DNA of 64,000 nucleotides, from positions 12,894,016-12,958,015 of the forward strand of contig OW203734.1 in NCBI GenBank assembly GCA_934045075.1. Direction: 5' to 3'. Within the stretch, counting starts at the first letter, position 1. The number at the start of each line of letters is the position of its first letter. This document shows, in pieces, positions 1 through 10,411 of this stretch. Under the pieces are notes generated by a model. The model did no database searches. It was not told the origin of the DNA and saw only the letters and a program-made list of their open reading frames with translations. The position numbers were made by a program, and so were the translations under genes. This DNA is from Yponomeuta sedellus (taxonomy: Eukaryota > Arthropoda > Insecta > Lepidoptera > Yponomeutidae).

Positions 1-177
1 TTTGTGTACTATGGTAACCAACGGTTTCTGGTACACTAACAAGCCGTTAATCTTTCGTTAACAGCTGTCAGTTGACCAAAGTGCATAAAAAAAACATTTG
101 AGAGAGAAACCTTTGACACATTAACAGATTGCTAGTGTACGAAAAAGTGGGGGTAAAATTCATCAAAGGTTACTTAC

Positions 178-283
178 GTCAGGTAAAGTTTAGGGATGGT
201 GGCGCGCGTGATACCCGCGCTTGTGATGGTCTGGAAGGAGCGGCGGGCAGTGTCCGGGATGGCGTGGAACTCTGGTTCCGATC
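178..283 (-). CDS. Internal exon of an unidentified gene running off the left end
   Basis: Acceptor TCCCAG and donor GTAAGT enclose 106 nt. In phase 1 they read SEPEFHAIPDTARRSFQTIT and then SAGITRATIPKLYLT. The codon use is GC-rich, unlike the flanks, which supports coding. I do not recognise the protein. The next frame is also open to near the end, so the phase is not certain. Confidence 0.5.
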
Positions 284-290
284 CTGGGAT

Positions 291-1595
291 CAAAATTAAA
301 TAAATAAAGAAACCAATAAGTACAAAACTACTGTCAGTATTTAACAATGATGGACGTCACTAGTCCTAGACAAGGCAAGGCTAATGTTATACTTGTGCTT
401 TAACTTAAAGGGGGCTGTTCCATAGAACTACAATTCGTGGTCTCCTATGACAATTCGATGTATATTGCAAAGTCCATTAAGCTACACGTTAACAATATAC
501 AATATACCTCGACGACTTCCCAGGATAAACTGCGAATTGTATTTTTAAACACCCCCGGTAAGTACCGTAGAAATTGTGCCTTTATATACAATGACTAGTC
601 TAAGCTAAGCCTAAACCTTCGCAAAGGGTTTTCCGAGTGAATAATCCACAAACGCACATAGTTGAACAAGATTCGGCCCCTGTATGCTTTACACTGTCTG
701 AAAATCTCTCATAAAACAGTTGAGGAAAACTATTATTGACTATACTCTAGTATTTCTTAATGATTCGCGATACTCATACATAGGGTATATATACTCATAA
801 CTCATATAAACCGGTCAAATCGCGATTTGACCCGTTTAATATATGGCTATACTCTATGTGAGAAACTATTGTATACCTAATAATATTATAAGAAGCTGTT
901 GTTTTCCTATGTATACAAAAATTTAATAAAATAAAACAGCAGTAAATTGGTCAAAGTGCATACAAAAAAGACTAACAGTTTTAACAGCAGATTAACATCT
1001 AGTTAGTATACAAGAAACCGGGCAAGGTAGCTTAAAATAGATTATGAATAACATATACCTACGTCTGAATAAAAGAAAGAATGTTTCAGAAAGGTCTTTC
1101 AGAGACAATAAGTTTTGGTCAAGCTGTTGTTAAGAACTACGAACAGGAAGACATTCCAATAGCTTGACCTACATCGTTGAGCATTTAACGTTGGAAAACG
1201 TAGTTGTTCTGATATTCTTATTTGTTACTAGTCGGAGTTGCCTCATTCACCAATGTCATTGTCAACAATAGAACAGCCTTGGTTAAACGAGATCGAGAGT
1301 AAGGCAGCCGTTATGTTGTCACAATAAAACACATATTTTTTCTATGCATGCATAAGTGATACAGTTCGGTTCCACCTGTATATATGATGTCTTTCATGCG
1401 CTAATGTTTACTCAAGCTATTTTTGAGAGAACGTAATTACAAATAACTTCAATCAATCAGTCCATCAAGCTTAATCAGGCAGGTGGGCTATAATCAGCCA
1501 ATTCCCCTTTGTCTTACCTCTACAAACAAATTACTTGTTTTCTATTCGAGCAAAGTAGAGTTATTAACTAATGCTATTGTTTTTTCAAATACTTC
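291..1595. other. AT-rich DNA, no gene seen
   Basis: No exon-like frame or recognisable repeat, apart from CGCGATTTGACCCGTTTAAT at about 820-840, which recurs in part at about 15067-15090. Confidence 0.4.
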
Positions 1596-2407
1596 TAGGG
1601 AAGAGCGGGTGATCGTGCTCTTCCACTATAAAGGGAAATTTCCCGCCAGGCAGATCGTATGCCTGGGGACGGCCGGTCCAACTTTTGTTAATCGGACAAA
1701 TTTATATTTATATTTATGGTATGTCATTGAAACACTTTGCGCGATGCAGGAATGTTGGAGTTTGTAGTGCGCGCGCAGAGTTGACATGTGCTCGCCACAT
1801 CACTCCCCTTCAAGACCGTAGCTACGCATAGCTAGGTCTGATAGTAATCGAAGTCTGTAATCTAAAGCCTGCAAGTGCCAGGTGACGCTGAGTCAGTGAG
1901 TCGACTAGCGGTTGAGGGGTTCGGCGGCTAACAGTCACTTCACCGGCGACAGTACCATGGAGCCCGCGCATTTGGTAGGAACCGGTGAAGGCTGCTGTAC
2001 TACTGGCAACGTGTACGTGTGCTGTTGCTGTGTGGCTGCCGTGCCGAGGGGTTGGAGGAAGATCACCATCAGTCCCAGTAGTCGGTGTGTTGACTGTAGT
2101 GGAAATGATGAAGTGAGAAGGAAGAATGCTGGCCTTGCTTTGAGACTGTATGTGGGGTGCTGCGAGAGCGAAGGAACGTTGACAATGTTCTGTCAGGGGT
2201 CACCACTATAGGGAAGAGCGGGTGATCGTGCTCTTCCACTATAAAAGGAAATACCCCGCCAGGCAGATCGTTGCCTGGGGACGGCCGGTCCAACTTTTGT
2301 TAGTCGGACGTTATATTTATGGTATGTCATTGAAACACTTTGATTGCGCGATGCAGGAATGTTGGAGTTTGTAGTGCGCGTGCAGAGTTGACATGTGCTC
2401 GCCACAT
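1596..2407. mobile_element. 812-bp element with ~200-bp terminal direct repeats (TRIM-like)
   Basis: Direct repeats 1596-1800 and 2209-2407 are highly similar, differing by small indels. They share TAGGGAAGAGCGGGTGATCG, a TATAAA/TATAAAAG box and a common 3' end GCTCGCCACAT. The internal 400 bases are GC-rich with no recognisable protein. The layout fits a terminal-repeat retrotransposon in miniature, or simply a dispersed repeat duplicated in tandem. No clear target duplication was seen. Confidence 0.5.
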
Positions 2408-2533
2408 ACTCTTCTTTTCTTTTTAAAACTATAGCCACCCATTGTTGAGTTCCCTTCCAATGCAGGCAATTCGATTCTACCTACCTACTTCCATATCACA
2501 TCACATTTCATCACATGACATCACACAATTATT

Positions 2534-2731
2534 ATAAAGGCGAAAGTTTGTGAGTTTCATGATGATGATGATTTGTGATGTTTGTCACTTCTTCACGCCT
2601 GAACGGCTGGAGCGATTTTAGTAAAATTTGGTGTGGAGTTAGCTGACACCCTGGTTACGTTTTACTGCGGGAAAATATCCTATAGGTACCCATGGAAAAA
2701 TCGATAAACCTAACATCGTGGCACAGCCAGT
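2534..2731 (+). mobile_element. Non-autonomous Helitron-like element, copy 1
   Basis: Shares with copies at 9512-9747 and 17265-17497 the sequence ACGGCTGGAGCGATTTTA, TAAAATTTGGTGTGGAGTTA, GTTTTACTGCGGGAAAATAT and a terminal CACAGCCAGT. Its 3' hairpin is decayed. Resembles the common lepidopteran non-autonomous Helitrons (inference). Confidence 0.55.
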
Positions 2732-3147
2732 ATTTTTATAAAAGCGCGGCATGAGTGCTTGTTTATTACACTTTATTGCACAATAAAACTTAAATGACAT
2801 ACAATGTGATAATAATTACGTACAAAGGAGGACTTATTTCAACAGAAATTTCTTCCAGCCAGCCCAAAAATTGTAGGAGTGTAGGTCTTTGCAAAGTTAG
2901 AAAACTCACCATTGTCAACGATGGAGCAGAGCCCTGCGTCGGAAATGGAGCGGCCGCGGCTCCTCAGCGCCGGCCGGTCTTTGCGGAAGTATGACCAGTG
3001 GCGTGCCACTGACGAGCGCAGAAGGCGATTGAACCTGCAGAAAATTCAGTGAAGCCTTCAGGCGAAATCACGGCATAGGCGGTCACAACCGAGTAAGCGC
3101 AAAAAATATTTTATCTTTATTTTAGAAACAAACAGTAATTTAAGTTT

Positions 3148-3253
3148 TAAAAACCTATTTAAAGGCTAAAAATTCCACCCATGCCGGGATTCGAACCCGC
3201 GACCTCTGGCTATCCGTGCCAGAGCTCTTTCCAACTGAGCTAATGGGCGACTC
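3148..3253 (-). mobile_element. tRNA-derived SINE, minus copy
   Basis: tRNA-like head with A-box-like and B-box (GGTTCGAATCC) elements, and the family tail TAGCC(T)TTAAATAGG. See 3744-3894 for the best copy. Confidence 0.75.
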
Positions 3254-3452
3254 ACCAGCATCAGTGATTTAAGTGGTTATATAAATTGTATCGTATGTTA
3301 AAGGAAAAGACAAGTTTCACCGAATTTACAAACGTTCGTTTAAGGTAACTAAGACATCGTTCGAAGAACAAATAACAAGCCAAACATACCTAATTACTTA
3401 TACAACAACACTTTTTTTGCAATTAAATGATTTAATCATACATAGAAGATTT

Positions 3453-3590
3453 AGTAGAGCGCTGGTACGGATAGCCAGAGGTTGCGGGTTCGAATCCCGG
3501 CATGGGTGAAATTTTTAGCCTCTAAATAGGTTTTTAAATTTGTTCCTTAGCACGGGTTAGTGCATTAAAAATAAAAATAGTGTAATCATG
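3453..3590 (+). mobile_element. tRNA-derived SINE, 5'-truncated plus copy
   Basis: Starts inside the tRNA-like head (TAGAGCGCTGGTACGG) and carries the full tail to AAAATAGTGTAATCATG. It is the upstream unit of a 308-bp tandem arrangement with the next copy. Confidence 0.75.
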
Positions 3591-3743
3591 TGAGTACAGT
3601 GATATTGTTCCGATGTTAAACCTAACTGCAAAGTAGGTAGTCGGGGCTGTAAGTAATGCAATTTGCTTAAGTCAGATGTCGCTGCCTGTACGTAATACAG
3701 AGAATATTGTAAAGAGGTTCGAAATTTCACTGATGCCGTGAGT

Positions 3744-3894
3744 CGCCCATTGGCTCAATTGGTAGAGCGCTGGTACGGATAGCCAGAGGTTGCGGGTTCG
3801 AAACCCGGCATGGGTGAAATTTTTAGCCTCTAAATAGGTTTTTAAATTTGTTCCTTAGCACGGGTTAGTGCATTAAAAATAAAAATAGTGTAAT
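3744..3894 (+). mobile_element. tRNA-derived SINE, full-length plus copy
   Basis: The head 3744-3816 folds as a tRNA-like sequence: GCCCAT/ATGGGT acceptor, A box TGGCTCAATTGG, arm CTGGT/GCCAG and B box GGTTCGAAACC. The tail is GAAATTTTTAGCCTCTAAAT, AGGTTTTT and CACGGGTTAGTGCATTAAAA. It resembles insect tRNA-Ile, but the anticodon loop lacks U33 and copies are multiple, so it is a SINE and not a tRNA gene. Confidence 0.8.
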
Positions 3895-4239
3895 GATTTA
3901 ATCATTTTTGTTTTACAAAATGTGTGAGCAGCAACTATGTTATCTCACTGCAATGAGATTAAGTCCCCTCAGGAAGAGAAATAGTTAATAGCTTGGTCAC
4001 AACAAGTGCCCACATATTTGGGATGTCAAGTATTGAGGTAAGAATAGCAACAATAAAATCTGAACTTAAACGCAGTGGCGGTACTTTACATAGATACCGA
4101 AGCTACTATTACTTAGCCGAAATGCGTTTCACTCTGGACCCCTCCAGAGTGGAGCTAATCCGGAATAGAGAAATCCTAACCCGAAAGCTCATAGCTATAG
4201 GTAAGTGTTCTTCAGCTAAACTTGCCCATGTATAAGCCA

Positions 4240-6840
4240 TAAGTCTGCTTTGGCTGATAGCCAAATAAAATATAAACGTGACAGATGAATAGTGAATCTC
4301 CGTACGTGACTCAATTAGGTCCCGCTCCTAATATCGCCGCAAGGTCGCCGGTCAACGGTTGGCCCTGAGGATAGGAGTGCTAAAGAGAAGTACAGATGTT
4401 TCACTGCAGTACCTAGAGGTTGTTTTAGCGAAAAAATTATAAATAAGAAAAATAAATGATCAGCAACCAAAGTCAGCAGTCATTCTATCAGCTACAATTA
4501 TTATATTCAGCAGAATAAGTAAATTTTTCTTTTTTATTTTACTGGAATTTTTAGCGCAATACTACTCGCAAGTTTTTAAGAAAAACATCGCCCAACTAGA
4601 TATCTGAATGAGAAAACCCGAGTATCTCAGATGACCACATAATTACATCAGCCTTTAAATTGCCAAGAAAATAATATATTTCTTAGCAAAATTTTATGGA
4701 AAGTAAGTAGTTGGTAGGTAATTTTTTAGGTTATTAAAATGTTTCAATGTCATTACGGCAGGGGCCGTTTATAAAAATTATGTTTTGAATACTTACACTA
4801 ATCCGGCATGTCGTTTGAAAATGAAAACCAAACTAAGTTTTATTGGAATTGATCCTTGAGGCCGTTCTTAGGAATGCGCCTTTGCAAGTACCTTTAGAAG
4901 ACACCAATCGAGGTTTGATATTGCTTAGAATTGGAAATATATCAACAAAAAGAAATTGGATATAGCCTTGTGAATAATTTCAATGAAGGCCCTTGTTCAA
5001 GACTAATTTGAATTTTAGGTGGTACCTACTCATCCAATTATATCCTCGTACCACCACCAGGCGAGTAGGTAGATCGGGCGAAAGCTTAGATGTCATTGAT
5101 TTAGGCACGAATTCAAATCTTTTATAAGTATATTTTGTATGAGCTCCCCTCAAGACTGAACCTTCTGTTTATCTTAGGATTTAGCGACCCTGGAAGGCTG
5201 TCGACTACCTACTGGAGGGCTTGGGCTGACCCAGATATCGGGGATTTGAACGCGATTCATCGATAATTTGTTAACTTTTGACCTAGTTTAGGTAGATGCA
5301 AAGTGACGCGTATTTAAGATATCGAAGAAGATCTTGCTGATCCCGATATGTTTTTTTATGATTGGTACTAAAAGCTTTTCTGTGAAGTAAGCCGTTTAAG
5401 TTCAGCATAACATTTCTGAAACACCAATTTTAGTACCTGTATATTAGTAGGTACCTACCTATTTATACGCGGAAGGGAAATGTTAGATAAGATAAAGGTA
5501 AAACATTTTATTTGCTAAAGCATGGTAAATACTTTGAAGTAACTGGTACAGTTTAGTATAAGAACATGGATGCTCTACCAGTAAGGTGTACAAATATTAG
5601 ACTTAAGTAAAATATAAGAAATTTACAATCTTACAATGAATATTAAAAACAAACTCTAAGTAGGTAAATAACACTTAAAAAGTAATTAAAATTTGTATCA
5701 ATTTTTTTTTTATTATACTATAGGTGTACCTACGTACGGAACATTCTTTCTTAAATAATAATGGTATGAAAAAAGTAATCAGCTCAGAAACGGTCGTCAA
5801 GAAATTCTTGAATACTGTAGTACCCACATATTGTCTAAAGAATTTACATAACTGTGTAAGAGGCAAGATTGAGATATTTGTAAATTGTATGGAGATAGTT
5901 GTAATATCCTTCGCAGATAAACATAGTGGATCTTCGCTACGAGTAAACTTTCGTTCCATCCATGTGATGTGTGATAGCAAGCTTTTAATTTTGCTAGTTA
6001 AAAGTCGCATGGGGTCTTAGAAGAGTAGTCACCTATGAGATCTTCGATATGCTATCGACTGTTTGGTATTTGTACGAAACTCATTCTCGTTCACTTCCGG
6101 GAGGGAAAAGGTCACGTGTCTCTTTAGTTATTTCCCCGCCACATTCACACATTCGTTCGTAGAGGAACAGCGTGTAAACAAATGGCTGCTAACTATAATA
6201 TTACCTAGATTTATTATTCATCCATTTATAAATGTTACAGCTCATTCAAAACAAGTGTCGCATTTTTTAGCGATGCGACAGCCTACCCCAGCTTTGACTC
6301 AGTGTACAGATAAATCAGCCTTCTAGTTCTTGGGGGCGAAGTCCTCCACGCTGTTTCCTCCCTGTATTGAGTTGTCTGATTAGCCTACTCCGAACTGTCA
6401 TATATTTTGACACTTTGAAGAAAGTTACGTAATACAAGGGCCTAGTGGTTTAATTGTCACTTTTTAATTCTTTGATACCTTTTAGAGAAAGTACATGTCC
6501 GGAATCCGTCAGGATATCGTGGCATAAAAGAGGAGCAGGACAATTATGTACTCTTTCAGGCGGTTTGTACGCATAAGTCTATTATTATAGGCACCTTATT
6601 ATAGGATGCCTATGGAACGACGACGTGAACAAGTTAATTTTAAAATAATATACCTACATTCAACAACAAACAAGAAAAGACCTCCGCTTTTCATTTTGCA
6701 GAAAGTTTACTCTCTATGCGGGACAACAAGACTAATCCCCTCCCTATTCCTTAAGCTAAAGCTTGGGCACCGGCTGACCTTAAGGCGACCACCCACCAAA
6801 GCACCCTTAACCTTTAAGAACTAAAAATAGGTGAAACTCA
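4240..6840. other. AT-rich DNA, no gene seen
   Basis: Short frames only, without splice signals or known motifs. Confidence 0.4.
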
Positions 6841-6846
6841 GCTTAC

Positions 6847-6959
6847 CTTCTTAGCGGCGTGTCAGAATTAGCAGACGAGCTCGATGACGAAGAAAAATCA
6901 CTGCAGCTCGAGTCCACATTGTGATACAATTGAAAACTAGCCTCGTTACGTACAGGCAT
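6847..6959 (-). CDS. Candidate first exon, Ser-rich N-terminus, unidentified
   Basis: ATG at 6959 opens MPVRNEASFQLYHNVDSSCS and then a poly-Ser run ending SANSDTPLRR, before a consensus donor GTAAGC after 6847. The frame is also open upstream without an ATG. It may be exon 1 of the gene whose exon is at 178-283, but the phases do not join directly (2 against 1), so a further exon would be needed. Confidence 0.4.
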
Positions 6960-7379
6960 TCTTATCAAATAATATTTTACAAAATCACTTTTGCCACTGG
7001 CTGAATTTTTAACTTTTAATTTAAAAAACAACCCGAATTTTCAAAAAACAAGTTACCGGCGGAACGTTTAGTAAAACGTCTCGCAGATTCTAAATTTAAA
7101 TCGGCACAGACAGTCGTCTGCCGTGCGATGGCAACAAGTCAACACAATATTTGGTCCAACGTTTGTTGATGGAGTTTTATTGGTCGAGAATTGACAATGA
7201 CACTTGGTAGATCAACAAAGTTGTTTTGGTGTTGACGATATTAACGCATTCTAAGAACTTCCGTGGACTAAATATTGAGTCTAATAAATAGATAGACTGA
7301 CCCGAAAGCTCCGTGTACTGGATACTAAAACAAACTAGTCTACTTTCAATATTTTACTGGTAAATAAAATGAGCACTCG

Positions 7380-7499
7380 TGGCCTAGAAGAACCGAGTGA
7401 TTGTAACACAGAACACATTTACCACAAGGGATTGTAATCAATCGGCTACGGTTAAGCAAAAACAGGCGCGGTCAGTTTCTGGATGGGTGACCATCCTGT
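7380..7499 (+). mobile_element. 5S-rRNA-derived SINE, 5' part (interrupted)
   Basis: ACGGTTAAGCAAAAACAGGC and GCGGTCAGTTTCTGGATGGG and TGACC resemble the 3' half of eukaryotic 5S rRNA (GTTAAGCAACG, GGTCAGTACTTGGATGGGTG). The SINE resumes at 7892 after an LTR-containing insertion. Confidence 0.6.
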
Positions 7500-7891
7500 T
7501 GTAACGGTGCAAACCTCTTCACACCATTTTTATTTCTTTTTCCATCTATCATTTTCAAATATTTAAATTATGTACGTCACACATTCTTCGATTTCCCTCA
7601 TTTTTCACCACTACTACTATACCCTTTGACCAGATCTGACTTTTTACCTGCTTATCCGTTTTTATCCAGTTTTTTCTGTTTTATTAAAATATTATACTAA
7701 ATCTACAAATAAAACCACACCTGAAGTCGTTCCAGAGTTGATTTATTATTATTAATTTATAAAGATACCCATCGTTCCACTGGCGCCTAACGTGGGGCCA
7801 ACCACGTTGGCAACCCGGGGGCAACCGGTAAAAAAAAATATTTTTTTTAAATATATTTATTTTAAAATATATTTAAAAAAAATTATTTTTA
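7500..7891 (+). mobile_element. LTR plus primer-binding site with inverted leader, inserted in a 5S SINE
   Basis: An LTR (7500-7779, TGTAACGG...TTCCA) of the family at 35925 is followed by a PBS (7781-7798, one mismatch to TGGCGCCCAACGTGGGGC). Then about 90 bases match the reverse complement of the sequence just before the other element's 3' LTR (ACCGGTTGCCCCCGGG plus AT-rich). CTGT flanks both sides (7496-7499 and 7892-7895) like a 4-bp target duplication. No second LTR is present. Confidence 0.65.
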
Positions 7892-8140
7892 CTGTAACTA
7901 CCGCTAGTGGCTTTTTTCCGAGAGCTTCCGTGCTTCGCAAGGAACGTTAAGCCGTTTGTGCCGGCTGTCATGTAACGACAGTCGTTAAGCCATGTCAGAT
8001 GGGCGGCTTGATAACTTCTGACAGATTACTGTAATACGGCGGGCATTAGCCCGCCACTGTCTTATATTTCTCGACCAACCAGACTTTGCCCCCGTAGTAG
8101 AGTATTCCCTAGACTTGTTTGAAATCCCGAAGTTTTGATA
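7892..8140 (+). mobile_element. 5S-rRNA-derived SINE, 3' part
   Basis: Matches 13605-13810: CTTCGCAAGG(A/C)ACGTTAA, GCC(G/A)GCTGTCATGTA, GTTAAGCCATGTCAGA, GGGCGGCTTGATAACTT and GCCCGCCACTGTCTTA. Confidence 0.65.
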
Positions 8141-9511
8141 TAATTATAAACAAATTTTAAACTCGATTCTAAAAGAAATCATAAAATTCAATTCTTTTTC
8201 ATAAGTTCCTCGAGAAGAAAGAAAGGTCATTAATATAAGGTTTAAATGATTAAAAACATACAAATAGGTAAATCCTTCAATTAAACTTTTATTTGCCAAT
8301 CTAAGAAACTTTAAAACATTTTATACTTAAAAAGCTATGTACATTTAAGGAAATGTATTTTTTCACATTACATAATTTCCAAAACACGTTCCTTAGTGAT
8401 GTCTCTACATGTAGAAAGTGACAAACATATCACAAATAATTTGACCACTCTGGCCTCAGGTTTCGGCGTCTCTCAAATAAAAAAAAAACACTGACAAATC
8501 GCCTTAAATTTATTTAAAAACTTACACAGCTACGAACAACGTTTAGGCCGACTTGCATCACCTCAAAAATGTCTTGTTACTAGCAATTCAAATATTCTAT
8601 GCAGAGTTAAATTTAATACTACTTAACCCCCCCTTTTTGCAAGTGTTTCAAGTCAGCCTCAAAAGATTATTAAAATGCAACAAAGAATTGAATTTACTCA
8701 ACCAACATCGGATAGCGTAACCATTGACGTATATAGGTTTATTTTCTAAGGGGATCTTGGCTCCTGAAAAGCGATCGTCGGTAATTGACCATCCAGAAAT
8801 CACGTCACACATTAAGGGGGATTGTAGTACGACATCGTGTAACAAATGTTTTGTAACATCACTGTATAATAAACTATTATAATCTACCAAAATCTACAGT
8901 ATTGGGACTCAAATTTTCACCTCTACAATATGTAACGCCACACCAGGGGGAAGGGGTCTCAAAAATGTGGCTGAGGACTGAGGGAATGCTCCGAAAATCA
9001 TGAAATACGTGACGTAATCTATGGATAGCCCCTAACAACAAATCCCAATGCACCTATCTTTAAAAGTAGAGCTAACCGGCATTTAACAGTTTCGAATCCC
9101 GGGATGTGCCAATGACTTGTTTTTCGAGTTACGGACAATTGCCAAGTTATAGTAGCAATACCACTCGCTAACTGTGAAGGAAAACATCGTGAGGGACCAG
9201 TGTCTTAAGAGTTGAAGTAACTTTTTTTTAAAAAAGAAAAAATACATACAACATAATACCTCCTATCCGCCGAAACCGACAAGGTTTATCTATGGATTGG
9301 GTAACTCAACGCTTGCTACGAACAATGGCCCAACCATGAGGCTCAGGTCTGACAATGATGGGCATAGGTGGAGGGGGTTCTGGTTGAACGTGCCCACCCA
9401 CTTCAGTTTAATAAGTCCACGATAGGATATTGGGTTACAATACACAGGGATTGGGATTTGGTGTAATAGATTGTAAAAGGAAATGAATCATTCTAATCAC
9501 AACACACTAAT
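8141..9511. other. AT-rich DNA, no gene seen
   Basis: No coding signal. A tRNA-like B-box ghost (TTCGAATCCCGGGATG) lies at about 9089-9105. Confidence 0.4.
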
Positions 9512-9747
9512 ATTATAAAGGTGAAAGTGCTACTTTTTCACGTCTAAACGGCTGGAGCGATTTTAATAAAATTTGGTGTGGAGTTAGCTGATACCCTGGA
9601 TTAACACATAGGCTACGTTTTACTGCGGGAAAATATGTTATTCCCATGGGAAAATCGATACACCGCGGGTAACTCCGCGGGGTACAGCCAGTTCTTAATT
9701 CAAAAATCGATAAACCGCGGGTAACACCGCGGAGCACAGCTAGTTCT
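9512..9747 (+). mobile_element. Non-autonomous Helitron-like element with doubled 3' terminus, copy 2
   Basis: Same family as 2534-2731. The 3' end has a GC hairpin (ACCGCGGGTAACACCGCGG) followed by GCACAGCTAG and T, the hairpin-plus-CTAG layout of Helitron termini. A diverged second terminus of the same kind (9657-9693, ending CCAG) precedes it by 52 bases. Confidence 0.6.
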
Positions 9748-10378
9748 TAGTATTAGCATGCCTAGAATAGGTAACATATTGTGTTATCTGGACATCTGAA
9801 ATGTACCATACATGACGCAAATAAATACTATGTATCTTGTATACCATTATATATATATTTTTTTGTGATACAGCACATTAAAACTCGACAAATTGTAGCA
9901 TTTGATGGCGAGAGATCGCACGTTTGTTACATTCGTAAAATAATCCTAAATAAGCCAATAATTATTTCAGAAATATTGTTTAACTGTCTTTTTATGATAC
10001 CTCTGGTACCCTAGGTAGTATAAATTTTGTCTTACCAATGAGGTAGCGGTGCATTTGGACAGTTAATTATTCAAAATCCATAATGGGGCAATGCTGTCTA
10101 CAGTCTGTTAGCTTTTAGAATATACCTCATCTAATCGGATATATTCGTGTAATAGAAATATCGGTACTAATATGACACTTAATTACATAACTTTTCAATA
10201 TAGTGAAGAAAAGTTTTATGCAGAGCAGGAAGTAGTATTACACTCGTGTGCTTTCGGTAAAAATCGAAGCCCACTCTAGAGCCCGAGGTATATTTTAAAA
10301 GCTAACAGAATGTACCTTCATAAACTGCCATTTATTCATACATTATTCGAAGTTACACCGCATTTCTATCAATAAGTC

Positions 10379-10384
10379 TTTATT
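10379..10384 (-). terminator. SUGP1: SUGP1 polyadenylation signal
   Basis: AATAAA on the minus strand begins at the base right after the SUGP1 stop codon. The 3' UTR would be only a few tens of bases if this signal is used. Confidence 0.7.
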
Positions 10385-10411
10385 TCAGTAGTAGGGTCGC
10401 CGTGGGTTATT
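10385..10411 (-). CDS. SUGP1: SUGP1 exon 13, 27-nt terminal coding exon
   Basis: Behind a good acceptor (TTTACAG) only eight codons and a stop remain: NNPRRPYY, identical to the C-terminus I recall for vertebrate SUGP1. It was found by looking for this tail about 1.2 kb beyond exon 12. The TGA is followed directly by AATAAA. Confidence 0.92.
   Translation of the reverse strand, partial: NNPRRPYY

Noticed and set aside
1912..2211. Open frame between the 200-bp direct repeats
   Set aside because: No ATG in good context at its 5' end, no recognisable motif, and it runs into the repeat; treated as non-coding interior.
3744..3816. Possible functional tRNA gene
   Set aside because: The anticodon loop lacks U33, the same head recurs at least four times with a common SINE tail, and B-box variants are shared, so it is a SINE head.
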